A DNA stretch of 14,846 nt, taken from an uncultured Bacilli bacterium. GTDB taxonomy: Bacteria; Bacillota_I; Bacilli_A; RF39; UBA660. Shown here in pieces: positions 6,041-12,313 of this stretch. Within the stretch, counting starts at the first letter, position 1, and each line of letters starts with the position of its first letter. The stretch is from positions 1-14,846 of the forward strand of contig CANQIY010000022.1 of assembly GCA_947624125.1 (NCBI GenBank), given 5' to 3'. A program made the position numbers and the translations under genes. The notes under the pieces are model-generated. The model was not told the origin of the DNA and searched no databases. It worked only from the letters and a program-made list of their open reading frames with translations.

Positions 6041-6728
6041 AAGAATTTTTATCAACATTTATTCCAGGACCCATAGTTGTAGCTATTGTTATTTTATCAA
6101 TAAAAATACCCTTTACTGTTTGTGGTTTAGCTCTATTAATAGTTTTAATAACATAATCTAAATTTTCTAATAATTTATCTTCTTTAAAAGATACTTTACC
6201 AATTATTGTATGAATGTTACCAAAAGAATCAGTTTTGTATGTTACCATACCACTTTTTAAATCTTTAATAACTTCAGCAACTTTCATAGTAACTGTTCCT
6301 GTTTTAGGGTTTGGCATCAAACCTTTAGGTCCTAGGATATTACCTATTTTACCAACTTCTGGCATCATATCTGGTGTTGCAACAACAACGTCAAATTGAA
6401 ACCAATTTTCATTCTTGATTTTATCAAGCATATCTTTATCGCCAACATAATCAGCGCCAGCTTTTTTCGCTTCTTCAGCCAAAGCACCTTTAGCAATAAC
6501 TAAAACAGTTTTACTTTTACCAGTACCATTTGGCATAACTAAAGAACCTCTTAATTGTTGGTCAGTTTTTTTAGCATCAATATTAAGTTTAATAGCAACT
6601 TCTACTGTACTATCAAATTTAGTTACAGAAGTTTGTTTTACTAATTTAACTGCTTCTTCTTTAGAATAAACTTTCGTTTTATCAATTAATGCTGCAACTT
6701 CTAAATATTTTTTACTATGTTTTCTCAT
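6030..6728 (-). CDS. rplA: 50S ribosomal protein L1
   Basis: L1 forms the mobile stalk near the E site and helps release deacylated tRNA; in many bacteria it also represses its own operon by binding the rplK leader. The 232 residues are full length, with domain I elements at both ends (TKFDSTVEVAIKLNID; IFIDKITIATTMGPGINVD) and the inserted domain II with GPKGLMPNPKTGTVT (about residues 133-147). RBS GGAGG is close upstream. It is second gene after rplK (48-nt gap with no terminator). Its last codons contain the -35 box of the rplJ promoter. Confidence 0.98.
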   Translation of the reverse strand: MRKHSKKYLEVAALIDKTKVYSKEEAVKLVKQTSVTKFDSTVEVAIKLNIDAKKTDQQLRGSLVMPNGTGKSKTVLVIAKGALAEEAKKAGADYVGDKDMLDKIKNENWFQFDVVVATPDMMPEVGKIGNILGPKGLMPNPKTGTVTMKVAEVIKDLKSGMVTYKTDSFGNIHTIIGKVSFKEDKLLENLDYVIKTINRAKPQTVKGIFIDKITIATTMGPGINVDKNSFDI

Positions 6729-6776
6729 ATTTCCTCCTAACTATATTTAATTAGCGGACTCTTTTTTAAAATTTAA

Positions 6777-7382
6777 TTAATTTTCGTTTTCTTCTTCGTT
6801 TTCTTTATCTTTATCTTCATCACCAATTACAGGAACATCAACTGGCATTTCAGCTTTTGCTTCTTCTTCCATTGCTTCAAGCTCAGCTTCCCGTTTAGCC
6901 ATTTCTTTTTCTTCTTCTAAAGCTTCTTTTGCTTGTTCTTGTAATTCTTTATCAGTACGACCAGCAACGGCAATACCCATATTACGAGCAGTACCTTCAA
7001 TGATATTCATTGCTTCTTCAACTGTATAGGCATTTAAATCAGGTAATTTAGTTTCAGCAATACTTCTTAAATCAGCTTCAGAAATTGTTGCCACAACTTC
7101 ATTAGCGCCTTTCGAACTACCTTTATTAATTTTAGCTACCTTTTTTAGTAAGAAACCTGCTGGTGGAGTTTTTAAGACAAAATCAAAAGTACGGTCATCA
7201 AAAATGGTAATTTCACATGGAACAACATCGCCCATTTTATCTTTAGTTGCATCATTAAATTTTGTACAAAACTCTTGTAAATTGATTCCTGCTGGACCTA
7301 GGACTGTACCTACTGGTGGAGCGGGAGTCGCTTTACCTGCTTGAATTTCAAGTTTAATTTTCTTTACGATTTCTTTAGCCAC
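6777..7382 (-). CDS. rplK: 50S ribosomal protein L11 with an acidic C-terminal extension
   Basis: L11 forms the GTPase-associated centre with 23S helices 43/44 and is the thiopeptide target; it also activates RelA-type stringent enzymes. Residues 1-141 are a full L11: PAPPVGTVLGPAG (20-32), FDFVLKTPPAGFLLKKVAKI (66-85) and the end motif GTARNMGIAV (130-139). A 60-residue tail (142-201) follows, Glu/Lys/Ala-rich and probably helical at first, then very acidic and disordered; standard L11 ends near 141. Position 26, normally Pro in PPVGP, is Thr. Start is GTG with AGGAGGTG at 7388-7395. First gene of rplK-rplA, after a structured leader. secE-nusG, usual upstream neighbours, are absent. Confidence 0.97.
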   Translation of the reverse strand: MAKEIVKKIKLEIQAGKATPAPPVGTVLGPAGINLQEFCTKFNDATKDKMGDVVPCEITIFDDRTFDFVLKTPPAGFLLKKVAKINKGSSKGANEVVATISEADLRSIAETKLPDLNAYTVEEAMNIIEGTARNMGIAVAGRTDKELQEQAKEALEEEKEMAKREAELEAMEEEAKAEMPVDVPVIGDEDKDKENEEENEN

Positions 7383-7424
7383 GAAAACACCTCCTATATT
7401 ATTATAATTTCTAATTTTCGCGTC

Positions 7425-7458
7425 AGTGGTCTAGGGCAAATCCGCATTCCCTCCCACT
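7425..7458 (-). promoter_or_regulatory. Structured rplK leader, candidate L1-binding site
   Basis: On the minus strand AGTGG (7454-7458) pairs with CCACT (7425-7429), and AGGG (7449-7452) pairs with CCCT (7433-7436), separated by an asymmetric internal loop (G opposite AGA). The 5' side GTGGGAGG resembles the 23S helix 76/77 region that L1 recognises. Position in the rplKA leader and the asymmetric two-helix form suggest an autogenous L1 site. The structure is read directly; ligand identity is inference. Confidence 0.55.
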
Positions 7459-7491
7459 AAACAAAACAATTAATAAATAATTGCATTTTAA

Positions 7492-7520
7492 ATATTACCA
7501 TAAATTTTGAAAGTTAGCAA
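7492..7520 (-). promoter_or_regulatory. Promoter of rplK-rplA
   Basis: Minus strand -35 TTGCTA (7515-7520), exact 17-nt spacer, -10 TAATAT (7492-7497), with TG in the extended -10 position. It gives a leader of about 100 nt that contains the two-helix element at 7425-7458. Confidence 0.7.
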
Positions 7521-7670
7521 CTAATTATTAAATTTTGTTACTATAATTATATGTTTTTTCCTATATTATTATTTATATATATACTAAATTGTCAAATAGA
7601 GAAAGAAAAGACTCGAAATTTTATACATAATATGATATTATTAAGTTATATTAAGAATAGAGGTTTTATT

Positions 7671-8720
7671 ATGGCACAAAAATTTTTCTATAACCATGTG
7701 TACAATACAAAAAGAACAATTACAAATATCATTATTATCGGCGCTTGTATTATTGGTGTGATTATTTGTTTTATTATTACAGCTAATTTTCAAGGCGAAG
7801 ATGAAAGTTTTTCGGAAGGAGAGTTATATTTAAAGAAAGAAACTACCATTGAAGTAAATGAAGATTATACAACCGAGATTTTCTTTTCTAAAATTGAAAA
7901 TGTGGATTTAAGTAAAATAAAAGTTTCCTACCCAGCAAATTTTGATAAAGCTAAACCTGGAACTTATGAAATTACTTTAAATATTGACAATAAAAATTAT
8001 ACAACTAACTTAGTTATTGTTGATACTACGAAACCAGTTCTTGCTTTAAAAGAATATACAATTACTCCAAATAGTAGTTATACCGCTAATGACTTTGTTC
8101 AAAATTGTACTGATAATAGTAAAAAGAGTTGTCAAATTGAATTTTATCAAAATGGTGTTGATGAAGAAGGCAATAGTGTTGATTATAGTAAATATAAAGA
8201 AGAAGGTACTTATCCAATAAAAATATCTGCTAAAGATGAAGCGGGTAATGAAATCATTGTTGAAACAAAACTTAATATTAAAAAGAATGCTCAAACAGTC
8301 ACTCCAGAAGAACCTGAAGACCCAACACAACCTGAACAACCAGTTCAATGTAAATATGGTGATTTAGAATATGATAAAGAATTATACCCAATCGTGGCAG
8401 TTATGGTTGGTTCAAATGGCTGTGCTGTTAGTTTAAATCTATATAAAGATGAAACTACAATGGCTGAATTAAATAAATTAATGGATACAGAAACCCTTAA
8501 ATTACAAAGAGATTTTAGCGCTCTTAACTTAGAAGAAGTACCAGCCTTAAATCGAAATGTTCCAGTTGTTGTTAATAAATCTGGCTCCGGTGTTGTTGGC
8601 TATGCTCTTCAAATGATTGTGACCGTTGTTCACAATGGTGAAGAAATAATTACCGAATATTATGTTAATAGTGAAGGTAAAAGAGTCTTTGTTCAAAATC
8701 CATATAATTTACCAAATTAA
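7671..8720 (+). CDS. Membrane-anchored Ig-like (DUF5011-type) surface protein
   Basis: The open frame extends back to 7551, but the ATG at 7671 is the only one with a ribosome binding site (AGAGG, 8 nt spacing), giving 349 residues: a short cytoplasmic start, one membrane segment (17-38), then an extracellular part. Residues about 52-117 and 119-204 look like two Ig-like units of the DUF5011 kind (KPGTYEITLNID..VVD; EEGTYPIKISAKDEAGN). A Pro/Glu/Thr linker (209-224) leads to a C-terminal domain (227-349) that I do not recognise, with C227 and C251. It is not a close paralog of the two Ig-repeat proteins. It is divergent from rplK; a TATAAT at 7542-7547 lies upstream but has no good -35. Likely a surface or wall-associated protein. 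Confidence 0.8.
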   Translation: MAQKFFYNHVYNTKRTITNIIIIGACIIGVIICFIITANFQGEDESFSEGELYLKKETTIEVNEDYTTEIFFSKIENVDLSKIKVSYPANFDKAKPGTYEITLNIDNKNYTTNLVIVDTTKPVLALKEYTITPNSSYTANDFVQNCTDNSKKSCQIEFYQNGVDEEGNSVDYSKYKEEGTYPIKISAKDEAGNEIIVETKLNIKKNAQTVTPEEPEDPTQPEQPVQCKYGDLEYDKELYPIVAVMVGSNGCAVSLNLYKDETTMAELNKLMDTETLKLQRDFSALNLEEVPALNRNVPVVVNKSGSGVVGYALQMIVTVVHNGEEIITEYYVNSEGKRVFVQNPYNLPN

Positions 8721-8744
8721 AAAATCACTTCAATGTGATTTTTT
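8721..8744 (+). terminator. Bidirectional intrinsic terminator
   Basis: AAAATCAC (8721-8728) and GTGATTTT (8735-8742) form an 8-bp stem around a 6-nt loop, flanked by A and T runs on both sides. It begins right after the TAA of the Ig-like gene and lies just past the stop of the convergent gene at 8750-9226, so it serves both strands. Confidence 0.85.
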
Positions 8745-8749
8745 TTAAA

Positions 8750-9226
8750 TTATTTTTTATATTTACTATTAAAATTTCTTATCAATATTATTAAAGTACA
8801 TATTGCCGTTATAGTATATAAAACTAAAAAGGCTAAATTCCATAAAGTGCTATATAATGAATTTTGGATAAGTAAATCTATATAATCATAACCTATATCA
8901 TTTACTAAATCAAAAGGGATTTTTAAAAGAATAACAATTAATAACATATATACTATTTCCACTATCATTCTATTACGAATTTTTTTATCTCGTCCTCTAA
9001 ATGTTTCTATAAATTCATTAACAGTATTACTAATATTATTGATTAATCCTTTATTTAATTTATTATAATCAATACCTCTTTGTTTATAAATCTCTCTAGC
9101 AATTATTTTAATACTTATCTTTTCATCTTCAATACTCGGCATATATCTTTCTATTTCCCGAGATGCCTCAGATGGTAATAAATATCTTAATTCACTTTTT
9201 AATCTTTTTATTCTTTCTTCTTTCAT
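8750..9226 (-). CDS. Two-TM membrane protein with N-terminal helical domain, unknown function
   Basis: I do not recognise this 158-residue protein. The N-terminal 80 residues are charged and helical (RIKRLKSELRYLLPSEASRE, then REIYKQRGIDYNKLNKGL) and look somewhat like the small helical domains found before the membrane part of DUF1700/HAAS proteins, but the match is weak. Two membrane segments follow (about 87-105 and 129-149), with a basic cytoplasmic tail. The start ATG has only a weak GTGATAAT upstream. It is a single-gene unit with its own promoter (9242-9270) and a shared convergent terminator (8721-8744). Confidence 0.65.
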   Translation of the reverse strand: MKEERIKRLKSELRYLLPSEASREIERYMPSIEDEKISIKIIAREIYKQRGIDYNKLNKGLINNISNTVNEFIETFRGRDKKIRNRMIVEIVYMLLIVILLKIPFDLVNDIGYDYIDLLIQNSLYSTLWNLAFLVLYTITAICTLIILIRNFNSKYKK

Positions 9227-9241
9227 ATTATCACTAAAATT

Positions 9242-9270
9242 ATTATATCAAACTTAAAATACTAACTCAA
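9242..9270 (-). promoter_or_regulatory. Promoter of the two-TM protein gene
   Basis: Minus strand -35 TTGAGT (9265-9270), exact 17-nt spacer, -10 TATAAT (9242-9247), placed just after the terminator of the upstream thioredoxin-fold gene. Confidence 0.7.
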
Positions 9271-9292
9271 TAACCATTATTAATTTTAAAAA

Positions 9293-9312
9293 AAAATCGA
9301 TTACTCGATTTT
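9293..9312 (-). terminator. Intrinsic terminator of the thioredoxin-fold gene
   Basis: Minus strand AAAATCGA-GTAA-TCGATTTT, an 8-bp perfect stem with a 4-nt loop and a tail of about nine T. The first two bases of the stem belong to the TAA stop codon of the gene it terminates. Confidence 0.85.
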
Positions 9313-9874
9313 ATTTTTTACTCATTACGATTAAACCTGCAAAACCACCAATTAAAATAACAAAAATACCTATAATAATAATGGCATCATATTTTCCTTC
9401 ATTTTCATCAGTCGTAATATGATATGGTTCCAAATCAATTTGCATTTCATCAGCTACTTCTTTAACAACATCTCTTGGATTTTCAGCATCTCTAAATGTT
9501 TCCATTCGTTCAATAAAAGCCTCTAAATCACTAGCACCGACTTGAATGTAATCACCTAATGCTATTGTTGGAGTTGCAATTCCTTCTTCATTTCCTAAAC
9601 GTTCCTTAACTGTTAGTAATAAGTTTTGTAACTCTTCACTACCAAGTATCCAAGAACCATCATCAGCCCAACCATTCCATACTTGAATGTTATATACTTC
9701 AAATAAACCTGGATGTTGTTTTTGCATATCAGCTAATGTTTCTAAAGCATACTCACAAGCATTGCAACCTTTTTGGGTAAATAAATATATATTTACTTGA
9801 TTTTCAGCCTTAACTTGTGGAGCCATTACTAACATTGATAAACATAATGCTATTGTTAAAAGTATCTTCTTCAT
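9311..9874 (-). CDS. Exported, membrane-tethered thioredoxin-fold protein (CNAC)
   Basis: The 187-residue product has a signal peptide (hydrophobic 4-17, likely cleavage near VKA-EN), a thioredoxin-like domain with the redox pair C37-N-A-C40 in FTQKGCNACE and the cis-proline context ATPT (P102), and a C-terminal membrane segment (164-184) followed by SKK. This makes it an extracellular thiol-disulfide oxidoreductase tethered from its C-terminus, suited to forming or repairing disulfides in exported proteins. The Cys-paired Ig-repeat and pilin-like proteins in this window are possible clients; that is inference. An ATG 15 nt upstream reads MGGKF, but those bases are the GGAGGT ribosome binding site (9881-9886), so the downstream ATG is preferred. 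A TATAAT at 9897-9902 may be its -10. Confidence 0.75.
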   Translation of the reverse strand: MKKILLTIALCLSMLVMAPQVKAENQVNIYLFTQKGCNACEYALETLADMQKQHPGLFEVYNIQVWNGWADDGSWILGSEELQNLLLTVKERLGNEEGIATPTIALGDYIQVGASDLEAFIERMETFRDAENPRDVVKEVADEMQIDLEPYHITTDENEGKYDAIIIIGIFVILIGGFAGLIVMSKK

Positions 9875-9906
9875 AAACTTACCTCCCATACGACATATTA
9901 TAACAA

Positions 9907-9932
9907 AAATAACTTTATATTTAAAGTTATTT
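9907..9932 (-). terminator. Intrinsic terminator of the TetR gene
   Basis: Minus strand AAATAACTTTA and TAAAGTTATTT pair perfectly over 11 bp around a 4-nt loop, followed by T-rich sequence. The TAA stop codon of the TetR gene (9927-9929) is inside the stem. A candidate -10 for the next gene (9897-9902) lies immediately downstream. Confidence 0.7.
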
Positions 9933-10475
9933 CTCTAATGTTTTATAAATTTTCACAATTCTAACAATTATTTCTTTATCCTGAATATCAATTTCATTGG
10001 TGGCAATAAGCGTAGCTAGACCATTTGCATATAACCAAACATGCATAAATAATTCTTTTGCCTCAACAAAAGTATACCCCTGTTTATTTACTAAATTGAT
10101 AATTGCTCCCTGATTCCATTTTTCATTTAAAACATCATCAACCGTTTGCCATTTTAAATTATTAGCTAAAAATAAACTAATAAATAAATTTTTATAATAT
10201 TTAGCAAATTCAACATAAGCTACACAAAGTGTAACTAATGCTTTCTTATTATCAACCCTACTTGTTATAAATTCATCATATTCACGATAGATTTCTTTAT
10301 AAATATCTTCTTTTATTTCATCCATATTTTTATAAAGGCGATACAAAGGTTTCGTCGAAATCTTTAAATTTTTGGCTAAATCTCTAGCATTTAAACTATT
10401 CCATCCCTTTTTATTAATCATGACAACTGCTTTTTTAATAATGGCTTCCCTACTTATTTCGCAACTAGCTGGCAT
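9927..10475 (-). CDS. TetR-family transcriptional regulator
   Basis: The 182-residue protein has an N-terminal helix-turn-helix of TetR type: ISREAIIKKAVVMINKKGWN (7-26), then LNARDLAKNLKISTKPLYRLYKNMDE (28-53), followed by an all-helical ligand/dimer domain rich in aromatic residues. Length is normal for the family. An in-frame ATG 9 nt upstream exists (10482-10484) but abuts the GGGG site at 10485-10488; the ATG at 10473-10475 has proper spacing and is preferred. It is transcribed alone from a consensus promoter whose -10 is overlapped by an imperfect palindrome (10499-10518), suggesting autorepression. Flanking genes are separated by terminators, so its other targets are not evident. The ligand is unknown. 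Confidence 0.85.
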   Translation of the reverse strand: MPASCEISREAIIKKAVVMINKKGWNSLNARDLAKNLKISTKPLYRLYKNMDEIKEDIYKEIYREYDEFITSRVDNKKALVTLCVAYVEFAKYYKNLFISLFLANNLKWQTVDDVLNEKWNQGAIINLVNKQGYTFVEAKELFMHVWLYANGLATLIATNEIDIQDKEIIVRIVKIYKTLEK

Positions 10476-10498
10476 AATTATCATCCCCTATTCAAAAT

Positions 10499-10518
10499 AT
10501 AGTAACTTACGTTATCAT
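10499..10518. promoter_or_regulatory. Candidate TetR operator
   Basis: ATAGTAACTTACGTTATCAT is a 20-bp imperfect palindrome (7 of 10 pairs match). It overlaps the upstream-facing edge of the TATAAT box of the TetR promoter, where a bound dimer would block RNA polymerase. Autoregulation is inferred from position and symmetry. Confidence 0.5.
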
Positions 10519-10546
10519 TATACGCATATCTTTTTCCTTTTGTCAA
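10517..10546 (-). promoter_or_regulatory. Consensus promoter of the TetR gene
   Basis: Minus strand TTGACA (10541-10546), 18-nt spacer, TATAAT (10517-10522). Both boxes are perfect, so the gene would be strongly expressed without repression. The -35 box follows directly on the T tail of the RDD gene terminator. Confidence 0.85.
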
Positions 10547-10551
10547 ATAAA

Positions 10552-10577
10552 AAAGTTAACTTCCACAAGCTAACTTT
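10552..10577 (-). terminator. Intrinsic terminator of the Abi-HtrA-RDD operon
   Basis: Minus strand AAAGTTAGCTT-GTGG-AAGTTAACTTT, an 11-bp stem with one G-U pair and a 4-nt loop, followed by six T. The TAG stop codon of the RDD gene (10570-10572) lies within the stem. Confidence 0.85.
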
Positions 10578-11190
10578 CTTTCATTACTTTTGTTCTTGCT
10601 ATTATATCATGAATTCCTCTTTTATCTTTTTGAAAACAAAGACTAGCAAAGATAAAGACATTTAAAATTAAGAACACATAACTTACATTCATACTAAATT
10701 GAATATAAGTAGCAGGTTTTAAAATAAAAACGAAAATGGTATTTAAAGCATAAGGAATAATGCCATCAATAAAGACAAATGATAACAAAAGATATCTTAA
10801 TATATAACGCCATATTGAAATATTTTCTTCACTATTATTATCAACTACTTTAATTTTCATGATTTTCTTACCTAAAGTTTGACCCTGATTATATTTTTGA
10901 AAAAAGACAAAATAACCAATTATAACCACTATGGTTATAATATTATTAGAAACACCATATTTAGATAAATAATATGCATTATCATTCGTAAATTGTAATA
11001 ATTCATCTTCAGTTATTTCTTTATTACCATATTTATCTATTTCTTCTTGATATTTTATAATTATTTCTGAATATTTATCATACGTTGGATTTAAAAATCT
11101 TATTTGGGTTAAAAGAGATGTTAAAAGAAAAATTAGCATAATATCTAATATATATGCTATTATTCTTTCTGTAACTGTTGCGTTTCTCAT
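10570..11190 (-). CDS. RDD-family membrane protein
   Basis: RDD proteins are small polytopic membrane proteins, some linked to ion or metabolite transport, most uncharacterised. The 206 residues show R9 and D16 in ATVTERIIAYILDIMLIFLL, the family motif GQTLGKKIMKIKVV (103-116), and a terminal DKRGIHDIIARTKVM (189-203). Membrane segments are near 10-28, 83-98, 130-158 and 168-185. A charged, Tyr/Lys/Glu-rich loop (33-80) is longer than usual. An in-frame GTG 9 nt upstream (11197-11199) is part of the AGGTGA ribosome binding site, so the ATG is preferred. That site overlaps the HtrA stop codon, which implies translational coupling. Last gene of a three-gene operon. Confidence 0.85.
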   Translation of the reverse strand: MRNATVTERIIAYILDIMLIFLLTSLLTQIRFLNPTYDKYSEIIIKYQEEIDKYGNKEITEDELLQFTNDNAYYLSKYGVSNNIITIVVIIGYFVFFQKYNQGQTLGKKIMKIKVVDNNSEENISIWRYILRYLLLSFVFIDGIIPYALNTIFVFILKPATYIQFSMNVSYVFLILNVFIFASLCFQKDKRGIHDIIARTKVMKES

Positions 11191-11199
11191 AAATTTCAC

Positions 11200-12312
11200 C
11201 TATGCCTCTAATTTGGATGTAGCTAGTTTCAAAGAAACGTTTTTAGCTTCACCATTTCTTATAAAAGTAATTTGAATACTATCTCCAATTTGATGTTTAT
11301 ATAATTCATAACGTAAATAAGCAACATTACTTATATCTGTACCATTAATTTTAGTAATTATATCCCCTGTTTGTAAACCGGCATCTTTAGCTGAACTACC
11401 ATCTTCAACTCCCGTAATTAAAACACCAGTTGATTTATCATAATCATTTAAATAACGATAATATTGAATATAACTCATCGCTGTACTAACATTAACCATT
11501 TCAACTCCAATATATGGGTATCCACTTGCTTCTCCGTAAATTATTTGTTCAGCTTTTTCAATAACGGTTTCAATTGGAATAGCAAATCCCATTCCTTCGA
11601 CACCTGTTGAACTGATTTTAGCAGAAATAACACCAATAACCTCACCATTAGCATTACATAAAGGACCACCGGAATTACCACTGTTAACCGCAGCATCAGT
11701 TTGTAAAACATTCATTATATAATCACTATCTTGGCTATTATTAATTGATACTTCAACTAATCTTTCTTTACCGGAAATTATACCTCTTGTTACTGTCCAA
11801 GAATAAACATGGTCAAGTGGTGCCCCAATAGTAAATGTTGTATCACCAACTCTTAAAGTTTCCGTTTTTCCTAAACTAACAGCTTTAATTCCTTCTTTAA
11901 CCGGAGCTTCTAATATCGCAATATCAGCATATATATCGCCCCCTAAAAGTTTAACATCTTCTTCGGTTCCATCTGTATAAGTAATTTTAAAACTATCCCC
12001 ATTAGCAATAACATGATGATTAGTTATAACATAAAATTTATCATTTTCTGCTTTGTAAATAAAACCACTTCCGGATGCATATAAATTTCCTTTGCGATAA
12101 TTAGAAACAACAACAACTGAATCATATACTTTCTCCACAGCATCAGCAATACCTAAATCAGTTACTGTTACATCTTTTTCAATTTTGGTTATTGTTTCTT
12201 GAAAAATGGCTGGAAATTTATACATAAAACCATAAGCTAGAAAAACCCCAATTAATAAAATAAATAATGTGTATACTACTATTCTTACTTTGGAACTTGT
12301 ATTTTGTTTCAT
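11200..12312 (-). CDS. HtrA/DegP-like membrane-anchored serine protease with PDZ domain
   Basis: HtrA proteases degrade misfolded exported proteins. The 370 residues comprise an N-terminal anchor (about 10-28), a trypsin-like domain with the triad His100 (TNHHVI), Asp130 (ADIAIL) and Ser214 (VNSGNSGGPL), and one PDZ domain (about 265-365; YIGVEMV, GVLITGVEDGSSAKDAGLQTGDIITKING). All catalytic parts are intact and length suits the Gram-positive HtrA group. It starts 1 nt after the stop of the Abi_2 gene and its own stop overlaps the RBS of the RDD gene, so the three are coupled. HtrA beside many exported Cys-rich proteins suits envelope quality control, but it is a housekeeping type gene in many Firmicutes. 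Confidence 0.93.
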   Translation of the reverse strand: MKQNTSSKVRIVVYTLFILLIGVFLAYGFMYKFPAIFQETITKIEKDVTVTDLGIADAVEKVYDSVVVVSNYRKGNLYASGSGFIYKAENDKFYVITNHHVIANGDSFKITYTDGTEEDVKLLGGDIYADIAILEAPVKEGIKAVSLGKTETLRVGDTTFTIGAPLDHVYSWTVTRGIISGKERLVEVSINNSQDSDYIMNVLQTDAAVNSGNSGGPLCNANGEVIGVISAKISSTGVEGMGFAIPIETVIEKAEQIIYGEASGYPYIGVEMVNVSTAMSYIQYYRYLNDYDKSTGVLITGVEDGSSAKDAGLQTGDIITKINGTDISNVAYLRYELYKHQIGDSIQITFIRNGEAKNVSLKLATSKLEA

Positions 12313-12313
12313 T

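Noticed and set aside
7551..7670. Upstream start giving a 389-residue version of the Ig-like protein
   Set aside because: No ribosome binding site precedes the ATG at 7551, and the extra 40 residues look like translated AT-rich intergenic DNA; the ATG at 7671 has AGAGG at the right distance.
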